Below are positions 1 to 7,343 of a DNA stretch of 14,295 nucleotides, piece after piece (position 1 is the stretch's first letter; each line of letters begins with the position of its first letter). The notes beneath the pieces were generated by a model, which was given only the letters and a program-made list of their open reading frames with translations, was not told where the DNA came from and searched no databases. Source of the stretch: an uncultured Spartobacteria bacterium (GTDB lineage Bacteria; Verrucomicrobiota; Verrucomicrobiia; Chthoniobacterales; Terrimicrobiaceae); the NCBI GenBank assembly GCA_937960895.1, contig CALCJD010000052.1, positions 1-14,295 of the forward strand, read 5' to 3'. The translations under genes and the position numbers were made by a program.

Positions 1-566
1 CCCTCCGCCACGCCGAGCGTGCCGGGCGCGGGATGGGAAAGATGATAGGAAAAACCAAACTCCACGGTCCTCTTTGTGGGGTTGGTCAATTTGTATTCGA
101 GAATGGCGCAGGGGATGCCCGAATTGATGTCATCCAGGGGAATGAACGGACTCCAGGCCGTGATCTCCACCCTGAGGGGCACCTTGGGATCGGACAGTCC
201 AACCTGTCCGAAGGGATATCCGCTGCGAAAGGTGCTTTTTGCAAAACGCGGCAATCCTTCGTGTCCGCCCTTGCGATGTCCCAGCGCCTGCAGCCCCAGA
301 TTGTAAATTTTCCCGCCGGGCATCGGACCTTCGACCAGGCGAGAGACCGGGGTCTTTCCCCTGACGTGCAGCAGGGCAAACGCCGCCTGGCTCGGACGGT
401 TCCGATCCGGCAGGGCGGTGACGCCAGGCCGGTTGTAAATGGAAAAATCCTGCAGTCCCCCGTAGCCATTGAAGCAGATGCAACCCGCGCCGATTCCCCC
501 GAGGGGCATGGCGGTTTGCAGGATGTGGGGATGAACGAAGGGAAAAAGCGGTTCGGTACGTTTCAC
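1..566 (-). CDS. GH116-type glycoside hydrolase, N-terminal part (runs off left edge)
   Basis: This minus-strand reading frame stays open from about 660 to the window edge. Translation from the GTG at 566 gives 188 residues. About residues 20-32 read MPLGGIGAGCICF, then GYGGLQDFSIYNRPG, and further on SPFIPLDDINSGIPCAILEY. These are the hallmarks of the N-terminal beta-domain of GH116 (GBA2-like, formerly DUF608) enzymes, which hydrolyse beta-glucosides or beta-xylosides. The catalytic (alpha/alpha)6 domain lies outside the window, so substrate cannot be judged. The only in-frame ATG (509) falls inside the conserved LGGIG motif and is too far downstream, so I chose GTG 566. The frame has no ATG further upstream, only a TTG (599) inside a palindrome. 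No good ribosome-binding site is visible, and a short GGGG/CCCC inverted repeat precedes the start. It is transcribed divergently from the AraC-type regulator, its probable controller (inference). Confidence 0.87.
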   Translation of the reverse strand, partial: MKRTEPLFPFVHPHILQTAMPLGGIGAGCICFNGYGGLQDFSIYNRPGVTALPDRNRPSQAAFALLHVRGKTPVSRLVEGPMPGGKIYNLGLQALGHRKGGHEGLPRFAKSTFRSGYPFGQVGLSDPKVPLRVEITAWSPFIPLDDINSGIPCAILEYKLTNPTKRTVEFGFSYHLSHPAPGTLGVAE

Positions 567-588
567 GTCACGGGGTGTTCGCCCCCAT

Positions 589-608
589 ATTTGCGGCAAT
601 CCGCAAAT
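589..608. promoter_or_regulatory. Perfect palindrome in divergent promoter region, candidate operator
   Basis: ATTTGCGG (589-596) and CCGCAAAT (601-608) are exact inverted copies separated by CAAT. The site lies between the divergent glycoside hydrolase (start 566) and AraC-type regulator (start 664). A weak sigma70-like pair, AAGACA (620-625) and TATTTT (642-647) with 16 nt between, follows it towards the AraC gene, so the palindrome would sit just upstream of the -35 box. Perfect dyads suit LacI or GntR dimers better than AraC proteins, which usually bind direct repeats. The binding protein is unknown. Confidence 0.5.
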
Positions 609-663
609 TTCACCATGGCAAGACAGGGGAAACCTTTGTGTTATTTTATGATTCTCCCGCGCC

Positions 664-1524
664 ATGGACGACAATCCCCTCGCCCCGGTTTCCGGTTTCA
701 AACGCCTCTTTTCCCCGCCGTTTGCCTCACCCGACCTCACCATCCGGGGCATCGGCGTGCGGGAGGTCATGCCGCCGGGCCTCATTGAGAGGCCTCAGGG
801 ACGCCGGGATTATCTGATGATGCTCTTCCATCAGCCGGTCGCGGCCGGCACCTCGCCGAATCCCCCGCTGCAGGACTTCCCGGATACCTTCATGATCTGG
901 CCGCCGGGAAAACCGCAATACTACGGACACCCGACCGAACGGTTCACCCACAGCTGGATCCACTGCGATGGCCGGCGCGTCCGCACCATCCTGCGCCGCA
1001 CGAGGCTGCCGGTCCTGAAACCCTTTGCCGTCGCCGACCCCTCCCGCTTTCAGCAGACCATGCTGGAAATTCACACCGAGCTTGTGAGTTACGTCCGTCC
1101 CGATCCCATCATCATCGGAAACCTGCTGGAAAACAGTCTCCAGCACCTGGCCCGCACCCGCGTGGGGTCCGTGGCCGCCCCGCGGGTTCCGGAAAATCTT
1201 CTGGCGGTGCGCCGTTTCATCGGCACCGCACCGTCCGCTCCGGTCACCCTGACCGATCTCGCCGCCATGGCCGGAATGTCCGTTCCCCATTTCTCCGCGA
1301 TGTTTCGCAAGACCTTCGGACTTCCCCCGATGGAGTGCCTCATCCGGCACCGTCTCCACCACGCGGCGCGGCTCCTGGACAACCGCAACCTCACCATCTC
1401 CGAAATCGCCGCCGAGGTCGGCTACGGCGACATCTTCCACTTTTCGAAGATGTTCAAAAAACACTTCGGGGTCAGTCCAAGCGACCTGCGCAAACGGGAC
1501 GCCGAAACCCCGTGGAAATCCTGA
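664..1524 (+). CDS. AraC-family transcriptional regulator
   Basis: This 286-residue protein has an N-terminal effector-type region (about residues 20-110, beta-rich and cupin-like, with the segment DTFMIWPPGKPQYYGHP). It is followed by a linker and a C-terminal AraC-type double helix-turn-helix (about 190-280). The first HTH reads VTLTDLAAMAGMSVPHFSAMF. The second contains LTISEIAAEVGYGDIFHFSKMF, followed by KKHFGVSPSDLRKR, the standard AraC/XylS C-terminal signature. Size and layout are normal for sugar-responsive AraC activators. It is divergent from the GH116-type gene and converges on the ADP-ribosylglycohydrolase-family gene with only 12 nt between their stop codons. The location suggests it activates the neighbouring glycosidase in response to a sugar; the ligand cannot be read from the sequence. 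The ATG at 664 has no clear Shine-Dalgarno sequence. Confidence 0.95.
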   Translation: MDDNPLAPVSGFKRLFSPPFASPDLTIRGIGVREVMPPGLIERPQGRRDYLMMLFHQPVAAGTSPNPPLQDFPDTFMIWPPGKPQYYGHPTERFTHSWIHCDGRRVRTILRRTRLPVLKPFAVADPSRFQQTMLEIHTELVSYVRPDPIIIGNLLENSLQHLARTRVGSVAAPRVPENLLAVRRFIGTAPSAPVTLTDLAAMAGMSVPHFSAMFRKTFGLPPMECLIRHRLHHAARLLDNRNLTISEIAAEVGYGDIFHFSKMFKKHFGVSPSDLRKRDAETPWKS

Positions 1525-1536
1525 AGTCCCCGACAA

Positions 1537-2991
1537 TCAGGCCGGCAGCCGGGCGGGCTCCGGAAGCTCTTCAGCCGTCCACGGCGCAATGTGCAGATTG
1601 GGGTAGGTCAGAATCACCGAAGCGGCCTGATCCGGAGCACCCGAATTCAACTCCACCCGCACCTGATGCCGACCCCGACCGGGTTGGATGGTGACGCGCG
1701 AGCCGCTGCGATGCGTGGCCGGCACATAGGGAAGGTTGGCGGCCCGTTCGATGACAAGCTGACCGTCGAGAAAAACTCGCGCGCCCTGCCTGGCAAGACA
1801 GACGATCTCCCGCGGATCCTCCGTGGGGCAGTCCCACTCCCACTCGGCGCCGCCGGTCGCCTTGACTTCGCGGGGCAGTTCTCCGTTGGCCCATAAAACG
1901 CTCCTCTCGGAACCCAAGGGGCGGATCTCGATGGTGCCCGGCAATTCGTCGAGGCGCGGCGGAGTTCCCGGACCGGACACGAGGCCCCTCCACGGCTTCG
2001 ACGGAACATTTCCCGCGAGGGCGAGAGTACGTCGGGCCAGTTCATCGAGCGTCCGTGGCGTTTCAATTCCCAAGATTCCCGGACCGGTAAACACCCCCTC
2101 CCCGATCGGATCGCTCCACCGGGCGGGTATCCCCTGTTTTCCGTGCAAGAGCCCCAACGTCGCACCCACCGTGGCGGCGGTGCAGTCGGTGTCAAATCCG
2201 CCGTTCACCGCGAACAGCACGCTCGCTTCGAAATCCTCCCCGCCATAAAGGAGCGCCCAGACGGTCAGCGCCACATTGAGCGGGGCATGGGTGAAATTTT
2301 CGTTGCCGTGAAGGCGAATCAGCTTTTCCCAGCAGTCCCAGGCATCCCATCCCGCGGCGTGACATTCGCGCACCACGCGGATGGCCCGGGCGGTTTCCCC
2401 CTCCGGCGACACATAGGTCAGCGCCCGCTCGAAGGCGGCCGCGAGGTCAAGCCCCCCGACAATCTGGCTCTGCAGGGCCGCGAAAAGCACCTCACCTTCA
2501 ATGCCGCCGGGGCCATGGTCCAGCGAACCGTCGATGGCGGCATGCGCCGCCGCGCTGTCGGGATCCCCGGGGAACACGCAGGCCCAGATCTCGGACCGGA
2601 TGGCCGCTCCCATCCCGGAATGAAACGGATTTTCAAACACCCCCGTCCATCCCGCCGGAACCCCGCGCCGCAAATTCCAGCGGCAGACCCCGTATTCATC
2701 CCACATGTAATGAATGTGCTTGCGCCAAGCCCGGGCAAAGTCGTCCCATGAGATCGGACCGTCCGCCTGTTCGAGAATATGGAGCCACACCAACTGCAGT
2801 TCCAGGTCATCATTCGGCGGCGCCTCGGTCGGCACAGGGTCATAATACGTGAAATTCAAGCGTTCCATCCTGCCTTCCGCCGGCAATCCCAAGGTGCCGC
2901 CCACCGATTTGCCCAACCAACATCCTGAGACTCTCGCAAGCAGATCGGGGGCCTTTTCATCGACCACTTTCATCTTCCCACGCTCTAGCAT
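1537..2991 (-). CDS. ADP-ribosylglycohydrolase (DraG/ARH)-family protein with C-terminal beta-rich domain
   Basis: This is a 484-residue protein. Residues ~15-325 form an ADP-ribosylglycohydrolase-fold domain: GCWLGKSVGGTLGLPAEG at the N-terminus, PNDDLELQ at ~59-66 where classical DraG enzymes have a TDDT-like metal motif, and GGFDTDCTAATVGATLG at ~264-280, carrying the conserved DTD metal ligands. DraG itself is about 300 residues. The extra ~150 residues (about 340-475) look beta-rich with alternating hydrophobics (RVFLDGQLVIE, HQVRVELNSG), as in carbohydrate-binding or PA14-like modules; this is a guess. No signal peptide is seen. Although the family removes ADP-ribose from proteins or DinG-like targets, members in glycosidase loci may act on other N- or O-glycosides, so the substrate is open. 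I chose ATG 2991 because AAGGA lies 4 nt upstream. ATG 3012 and ATG 2973 are alternatives. The gene is divergent from the GntR-LacI regulator at 3041, its likely controller. Confidence 0.9.
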   Translation of the reverse strand: MLERGKMKVVDEKAPDLLARVSGCWLGKSVGGTLGLPAEGRMERLNFTYYDPVPTEAPPNDDLELQLVWLHILEQADGPISWDDFARAWRKHIHYMWDEYGVCRWNLRRGVPAGWTGVFENPFHSGMGAAIRSEIWACVFPGDPDSAAAHAAIDGSLDHGPGGIEGEVLFAALQSQIVGGLDLAAAFERALTYVSPEGETARAIRVVRECHAAGWDAWDCWEKLIRLHGNENFTHAPLNVALTVWALLYGGEDFEASVLFAVNGGFDTDCTAATVGATLGLLHGKQGIPARWSDPIGEGVFTGPGILGIETPRTLDELARRTLALAGNVPSKPWRGLVSGPGTPPRLDELPGTIEIRPLGSERSVLWANGELPREVKATGGAEWEWDCPTEDPREIVCLARQGARVFLDGQLVIERAANLPYVPATHRSGSRVTIQPGRGRHQVRVELNSGAPDQAASVILTYPNLHIAPWTAEELPEPARLPA

Positions 2992-2995
2992 TGAT

Positions 2996-3000
2996 TCCTT
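2996..3000 (-). promoter_or_regulatory. Shine-Dalgarno sequence deciding the ADP-ribosylglycohydrolase start
   Basis: On the minus strand AAGGA precedes the ATG at 2991 by 4 nt. The alternative ATG at 3012 has only an A/T-rich upstream sequence, and the ATG at 2973 has no properly spaced purine-rich site. This supports the middle start codon. Confidence 0.5.
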
Positions 3001-3020
3001 AAAAAAAATCATTTTATTTC

Positions 3021-3035
3021 AAAAACTTCGTTTTT
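3021..3035. promoter_or_regulatory. Inverted repeat in divergent promoter of regulator 1, candidate operator
   Basis: AAAAAC (3021-3026) and GTTTTT (3030-3035) form exact inverted arms around TTC, a few bases before the ATG at 3041. They sit within a short AT-rich stretch (3000-3036) separating two divergent genes. A similar AAAAC/GTTTT dyad lies upstream of the paralogous regulator (6190-6203), which suggests an autoregulatory site. AT-richness makes chance occurrence possible. Confidence 0.35.
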
Positions 3036-3040
3036 TAGCC

Positions 3041-4135
3041 ATGGTAAAACCTCCGAAGAAAGTCAACGCAGTCTACACGGACCTCCGGCAGCGCATTCTT
3101 GCGGGGGAATGGCCGACCGGCGCCAAGCTGCCCAAGGAAAAGGAACTTGCCCGGCAGTTTGGTTGCAGCCTGGGGACGGTGAGCAAAGCGGTGGGGTTGC
3201 TCGTTTACGAGGGGCTGGTCAAACGCCGGGCGCGGGCCGGCACGACGGTGACTTGCGGAGGAAAGACGTCCGCACCCGCCCGGGGACTGGACGCCTACGC
3301 CTTCATCTACCCCAGCGAACAGCACGAAGGCATCTGGCGGACGGTCAAGGGCTTCCAGAATGCCGCCCGCGATGCCGGACGCCGGGTCGTCATGCTGACC
3401 ACCGGCCTCGATTACGAAAAGGAGACGGAATATCTTTTCAAGCTGTCGAAGTTTGACGTCCGGGGCACGGTGATTTACCCGATTGTTCCGACACCCCAGG
3501 ACCTCGTGCGCTTTTCCAAGTTATTGGTTTCGAACAAATTCCCCATTGTTCTCGCCGAGGTCAATCTGCCCGGACTGGGTTGTTCCTCGGTGGGCGTCGA
3601 CGGCTTTCACGCCGGCTACACCATGACCCGGCACCTCATCAACCGGGGGGCAAAAACCATCGGATTTTTCTCCAACTTCGCCTGGGCGCCGTTCATGCGC
3701 GACCGCTACCGCGGATACCGCTGGGCCCTTGAGGAGGCCGGCCTGGAGGTCCCTCCGAAAGGCGTTTATCTCGACAACACCATGACCCCCAACTTCCAGG
3801 ATCCCCTGGCGGAGCCCACGGCCATGGCCCGGAACTTTCTGCAGTCGGCCGGGAAACTGGAGGCGGTTGTGTGTGCGGACGATTTTCTGGCCCGTGGTTG
3901 CCTGGCCGCAGCCAGGTCGCTGGGGCGGCAGGTTCCCCGCGACATGCTGGTGACGGGCATCGACGACTACATGGCGGCCGATGGGGACGAAGTGCCGCTG
4001 ACCACCTACCGGATCCCCTTCGAGGAAATGGGCCGTCGCTGTTTCCTGACGCTCGATCGCGACGTGCAGAGCGAGCGTCCCACTCCCTCGGAATTTCTGG
4101 TTCGCGGCGAGATTGTCGTCCGCGAAAGCGCCTGA
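3041..4135 (+). CDS. GntR-LacI hybrid transcriptional regulator (paralogue 1)
   Basis: This 364-residue protein has an N-terminal GntR-type winged helix-turn-helix (residues ~8-70): VYTDLRQRILAGEWPTGAKL, then PKEKELARQFGCSLGTVSKA, and VYEGLVKRRARAGTTV for the wing. A LacI/periplasmic-binding-protein-like sensor domain follows (~84-360), with AFIYPSEQHEGIW, a VDGFHAGYTMTRHLINRGAKTI helix region interrupted by loops, AVVCADDFLARG and VTGIDDY. The architecture matches B. subtilis AraR: a GntR DNA-binding domain joined to a sugar-sensing LacI domain. Such proteins are normally repressors released by a sugar. The frame extends upstream to 2849, but that part overlaps the divergent gene antisense and the GntR domain starts at the ATG at 3041, so I start there. 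The rhamnosidase gene begins 24 nt after the stop, suggesting an operon. A close paralogue lies at 6293-7336. Confidence 0.94.
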   Translation: MVKPPKKVNAVYTDLRQRILAGEWPTGAKLPKEKELARQFGCSLGTVSKAVGLLVYEGLVKRRARAGTTVTCGGKTSAPARGLDAYAFIYPSEQHEGIWRTVKGFQNAARDAGRRVVMLTTGLDYEKETEYLFKLSKFDVRGTVIYPIVPTPQDLVRFSKLLVSNKFPIVLAEVNLPGLGCSSVGVDGFHAGYTMTRHLINRGAKTIGFFSNFAWAPFMRDRYRGYRWALEEAGLEVPPKGVYLDNTMTPNFQDPLAEPTAMARNFLQSAGKLEAVVCADDFLARGCLAAARSLGRQVPRDMLVTGIDDYMAADGDEVPLTTYRIPFEEMGRRCFLTLDRDVQSERPTPSEFLVRGEIVVRESA

Positions 4136-4159
4136 TCCTCCGGTTTCCTTCCCTTTTCC

Positions 4160-6141
4160 ATGAATATCCCATCCCGCCTTCCGTGGCCCCGCGCCGCCCT
4201 TTCCGCCAATGCCGCGTTTGCGAAGAAATTCAACACCGGACTCGCCCCATGGAAGGTCGAAGATCTGACCCATGCCGTCCGTCTCGAAAAAAGCACCGTC
4301 GAGGGATACCACGACATCGGACCCTCCTTTGTTGTCGACGGCGCGGAATGGAACCGTCCGGGTCCGGCCCTGGACCCCGTCGTGGTGCGGGAATCCGTGA
4401 TCAAGGGAAATCCCACCGGAGTGGCCCGCCCCGGATGGCGGCTGGAACCCTCCCCGCTGCCCGAACAGGAGCGGAAATTGTTCCAGGGAGGAACCGTGCG
4501 CACCTGGCCCGACCGGAATCCCCCCTCCCCCGCCTGGCAAAACCTGCTGGCCGGCACGGGAACGGTCCGCGTGGCACCCCGCCAACAGGTGGAAATTCTC
4601 TGGGATTTCCAAACCTATCTCTGCGGGTATCCCCGCCTCGGCGTGCGCGGGGGACGCGGTGCCTGCGTCACCATCGAATGGGCGGAAGCCCTGTATGAAC
4701 ACCCCGAAGCCAACCAGGGACCGTTCAAGGGACATCGCGACGAGGTCGAAGGAAAGGTGTTCCGGGGATTCGGGGACCGGTTTTGCTGCAGCGGCGGCGA
4801 TCTTGTTTTTCCGGCCTTCTGGTGGCGGTCGGGACGGTTTGTGCGCCTTCGCGTCGAAACCGCCGACGAGCCCGTGGAAATCACGACCCTGGCGGTCCTG
4901 ACCACCCGGTACCCGCTCGAGTGGAACGGACATTTCTCGAGCGCGGATCCCGCCCTTGACCACATCGCCAGACTCGCCGCCCAGACCATGCGCCAGGGCG
5001 CCCATGAATTGATGGTCGATTCGCCTTACTACGAGCAAATGGCCTACGTGGGGGACAACCTGACCTGCGCCTGGTCACATACGTCCTCACAGACGACACC
5101 CGGCTGGTTCGCCGGGCCCTGGAGCTGTTCGACTGGTCCCGCTCCCAAACCGGCCTGGTCGCGGAACGCTGGCCGACGGCCTGTTATCAGGGCAGCGCCA
5201 CCTATGCCATGCTGTGGCCGTCCATGGTCCGCAATCACGCCTGGTGGCGCGATGAACCGGACGTCATCCGCGAACGTCTGCGCGGTGTCCGCCATCTCAT
5301 CGAGGAGCTTCTGGTGTATGTCCGCGAGGACGGACTGCTGGGCCGCCTGCCGGGATGGTCGTTTGTCGACTGGGTTCCCGAATGGTTCGGCGGATACCCC
5401 CCGGGCCATGCGGAAGGCGATTCCTCCATCATTCAGATGCACTGGCTCATGAGCCTGCAGGCGGCCGCCGATCTTGAGGAACACTTTGGAGAGCCGGAAT
5501 TGCGCCGGCGATGGATCCGGCTGGCCGACGCCGCCCGCACCTCCCTCATCACCCGCTATCGCAATCCGGAAAACGGATTGTTTTATGACGACAGCGCCGG
5601 CCACCTCAGCGAACACGCCAACGCCCTGGCCACCCTGCTCGGACTGCGCCCGCCCGGAGAAAACACCTGGCCCGAAACTCTGGAGGCCTCCGGACCGGTC
5701 TTCCGGTGCACGGTGTATTTTTCCCACTACCTCTTCGAGGCGTATCGCCTGATGCGAAGGACCGACCTCTTCACCGCCCGGCTGGACCTCTGGAAGGGCT
5801 TCCTGAATTCCGGACTGTGCACCATTCCCGAACAGCCCGAACCGTCCCGAAGCGACTGCCACGCGTGGGGATCCCACCCGCTCTTCCATTTCCACGCCAG
5901 CTTCGCCGGCATCCGTCCGGCTTCCCCGGGTTTCCGTACCGTCAAAGTCGAACCCCTCCCCGGCAAACTCCCCGCCCTGGCCGGAAGCCTGCCCCACCCC
6001 CGGGGAAAAATTTCCTACGACTTCCGTTTTTCGGCCGAGGGCATCTCCGGAACCCTCCACCTGCCTGACGGCCTCACCGGCGAGCTGGAATACGGCGGAC
6101 GCCGGCTGGTCCTCACCGGAGGGGAAAACGTCTTGGGCTGA
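4160..6141 (+). pseudogene. Alpha-L-rhamnosidase-like glycoside hydrolase (GH78-type), interrupted by a one-base frameshift
   Basis: Two overlapping frames make one protein. The first (from ATG 4160) carries the N-terminal beta domains and runs into the catalytic domain at VDSPYYEQMAYVGDN (residues ~286-300), which corresponds to the acidic active-site region DCPQRxExxxxxGD of GH78 enzymes. Homology then continues one frame over with LVTYVLTDDTRLVRRALELF (from 5071) through the (alpha/alpha)6 domain, including GWSFVDWVPEW and a C-terminal CTIPEQPEPSRSDCHAWGSHP, where family members hold the second catalytic Glu. The frame then runs to TGA 6139-6141. Restoring one base between about 5057 and 5075 gives a 660-residue protein of normal layout. 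Left unrepaired, frame 1 runs on to a nonsense end at 5452. No signal peptide is evident, so a cytoplasmic enzyme acting on imported rhamnosides is likely (inference). The gene sits between the two GntR-LacI paralogues. Both halves are well conserved, so a sequencing error is as likely as real inactivation. Confidence 0.85.
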
Positions 6142-6189
6142 ATACAATGAGTTTTTTCTCAGAGCACCAAAACTGGCATTCAAATCTAT

Positions 6190-6212
6190 AAAACTATTGT
6201 TTTGACATCAAA
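6190..6212. promoter_or_regulatory. Overlapping inverted repeats and TTGACA box upstream of regulator 2
   Basis: The AT-rich spacer 6142-6226 holds AAAAC-TATT-GTTTT (6190-6203) and, overlapping it, TTTGA-CA-TCAAA (6201-6212). The second dyad contains an exact sigma70 -35 consensus TTGACA (6202-6207). The best -10 candidate, TCAAAT at 6223-6228, has a short 15-nt spacer, so the promoter assignment is weak. The layout fits a repressor site overlapping a promoter, possibly autoregulatory. Confidence 0.33.
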
Positions 6213-6292
6213 TCACTTTTTATCAAATCAGGGCGCCTGAATCAGGCCCCCGCAAAACGCAGGCGGTTTACACTCAACTTCGACACGACATC

Positions 6293-7336
6293 GTGTCGGG
6301 AATTTTTGCTGCGGGAACCAAGATGCCCAATGAGAGCGAGCTGGCGGAGCGGTTCCGGTGCAGCCTCGGCACGGTCAGCAAGGCCCTGGCCCTTTTGGCG
6401 CACGAGGGTTTTGTCGAGCGGAAGGCCCGCGCCGGCACCACGGTGACCTACGGTTTCCGGGAAACTTCCCCGGGCGTGGGGACGCTGGATGCCCTGGCCT
6501 TCATTTATCCCAGCGAACAGCACGAGGGTGTCTGGCGCACGGTCAAGGGCTTCCAGGACGCCGCCCGCGAAGCGGGACGCCGGGTCGTCATGCTCACCAC
6601 GGGGCTCGATTATCAGAAGGAGGTCGAATACGTCTCCCGACTCTCCGAGTTCGATGTGCGGGGCGCAGTCATTTATCCGGTGATCCCCACCCCGCGTGAT
6701 CAGGCTCATTTTTTCCAGTTGGTCACCGAGTCGAAGTTTCCCGTGGTCCTGGCGGAGGTCAATCTGCCCGGGCTGGGCTGCAGTTCGGTGGTCATCGACG
6801 GTTTTCACGCCGGCTACACCATGACCCGGCACATGATCCGGCGAGGGGCCCAACGCATCGGTTTCTTTTCCAACTTCGCCTGGGCGCCCTTCATGCGCGA
6901 CCGTTATCTCGGCTACCGCTGGGCCCTTGAGGAGGCGGGACAAAAGGAACCGGAGGGCGGTGTCTTTCTGGAGGCCGGAATGAACCCCGACTTCCAAAAC
7001 CCACTGGCCGAACCCACCGCCCTGGCGGCGAAATTCCTGGCGGGTCCGAAGAAACTGGACGCCGTCGTGTGCGCGGACGATTTCCTGGCCTGCGGCTGCA
7101 TTGCCGCCGCCCAAAAGCGCGGATGGTCGGTGCCCGGGGACCTTCTGGTCAGCGGCATTGACGACTACAGCAGCCTGACGAAGTCGCGGGGTGTTCCCCT
7201 GACCACCTACCGGATTCCCTTCGAGGAGATGGGGCGGGAGGCGTTTTCCCTTCTGGCCAAGGGACAGGAACAGGGCAACCGCGCCCCCGAGGAACGTCAA
7301 ATCCGTGGATCCCTTGTCGTTCGGGAAAGTGCCTGA
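6293..7336 (+). CDS. GntR-LacI hybrid transcriptional regulator (paralogue 2), start codon uncertain
   Basis: This is a close paralogue of the regulator at 3041: long stretches are identical, for example FIYPSEQHEG, RTVKGFQ, RRVVMLTTGLDY, VLAEVNLPGLGCSS and GFFSNFAWAPFMRDRY. The LacI-type sensor domain covers most of the protein. The winged-helix domain begins upstream of the first usable start codon. In-frame codons 6254-6292 read KTQAVYTQLRHDI, matching VNAVYTDLRQRIL of the paralogue and forming helix 1 of the GntR fold. The open frame reaches back to a TGA at 6203-6205 but contains no ATG, GTG or TTG before GTG 6293, only ATC codons at 6212 and 6227. The coordinates given use GTG 6293. True translation probably starts upstream, perhaps at ATC 6227, or the start codon has been lost. 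The pseudopilin gene follows after 7 nt. By family it is a sugar-responsive repressor. Confidence 0.88.
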   Translation: MSGIFAAGTKMPNESELAERFRCSLGTVSKALALLAHEGFVERKARAGTTVTYGFRETSPGVGTLDALAFIYPSEQHEGVWRTVKGFQDAAREAGRRVVMLTTGLDYQKEVEYVSRLSEFDVRGAVIYPVIPTPRDQAHFFQLVTESKFPVVLAEVNLPGLGCSSVVIDGFHAGYTMTRHMIRRGAQRIGFFSNFAWAPFMRDRYLGYRWALEEAGQKEPEGGVFLEAGMNPDFQNPLAEPTALAAKFLAGPKKLDAVVCADDFLACGCIAAAQKRGWSVPGDLLVSGIDDYSSLTKSRGVPLTTYRIPFEEMGREAFSLLAKGQEQGNRAPEERQIRGSLVVRESA

Positions 7337-7340
7337 AAGG
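7336..7340 (+). promoter_or_regulatory. Ribosome-binding site of the pseudopilin gene overlapping the regulator stop
   Basis: AAAGG (7336-7340) overlaps the last base of the regulator's TGA and sits 3 nt before the ATG at 7344. It supports that start over the in-frame codon at 7305 inside the regulator and implies translational coupling of the two genes. Confidence 0.45.
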
Positions 7341-7343
7341 TCT

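Noticed and set aside
33..788. 251-codon plus-strand open frame
   Set aside because: It overlaps antisense the glycoside hydrolase, whose minus-strand translation contains GH116 motifs, and runs into the AraC gene in another frame.
2849..3040. 64-residue N-terminal extension of the first GntR-LacI regulator
   Set aside because: It is antisense to the start of the divergent gene, includes the promoter region, and the GntR domain begins right after the ATG at 3041.
3521..5038. 505-codon open frame on the minus strand
   Set aside because: It is antisense to conserved regulator and rhamnosidase coding sequence and spans their junction, with no recognisable motif.
5057..5075. Programmed ribosomal frameshift site
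   Set aside because: No slippery heptamer and no downstream stem were found; the same applies at 11431-11434.
5044..6183. 379-codon open frame on the minus strand
   Set aside because: It is a shadow of the rhamnosidase C-terminal half; the plus-strand frame carries the family motifs.
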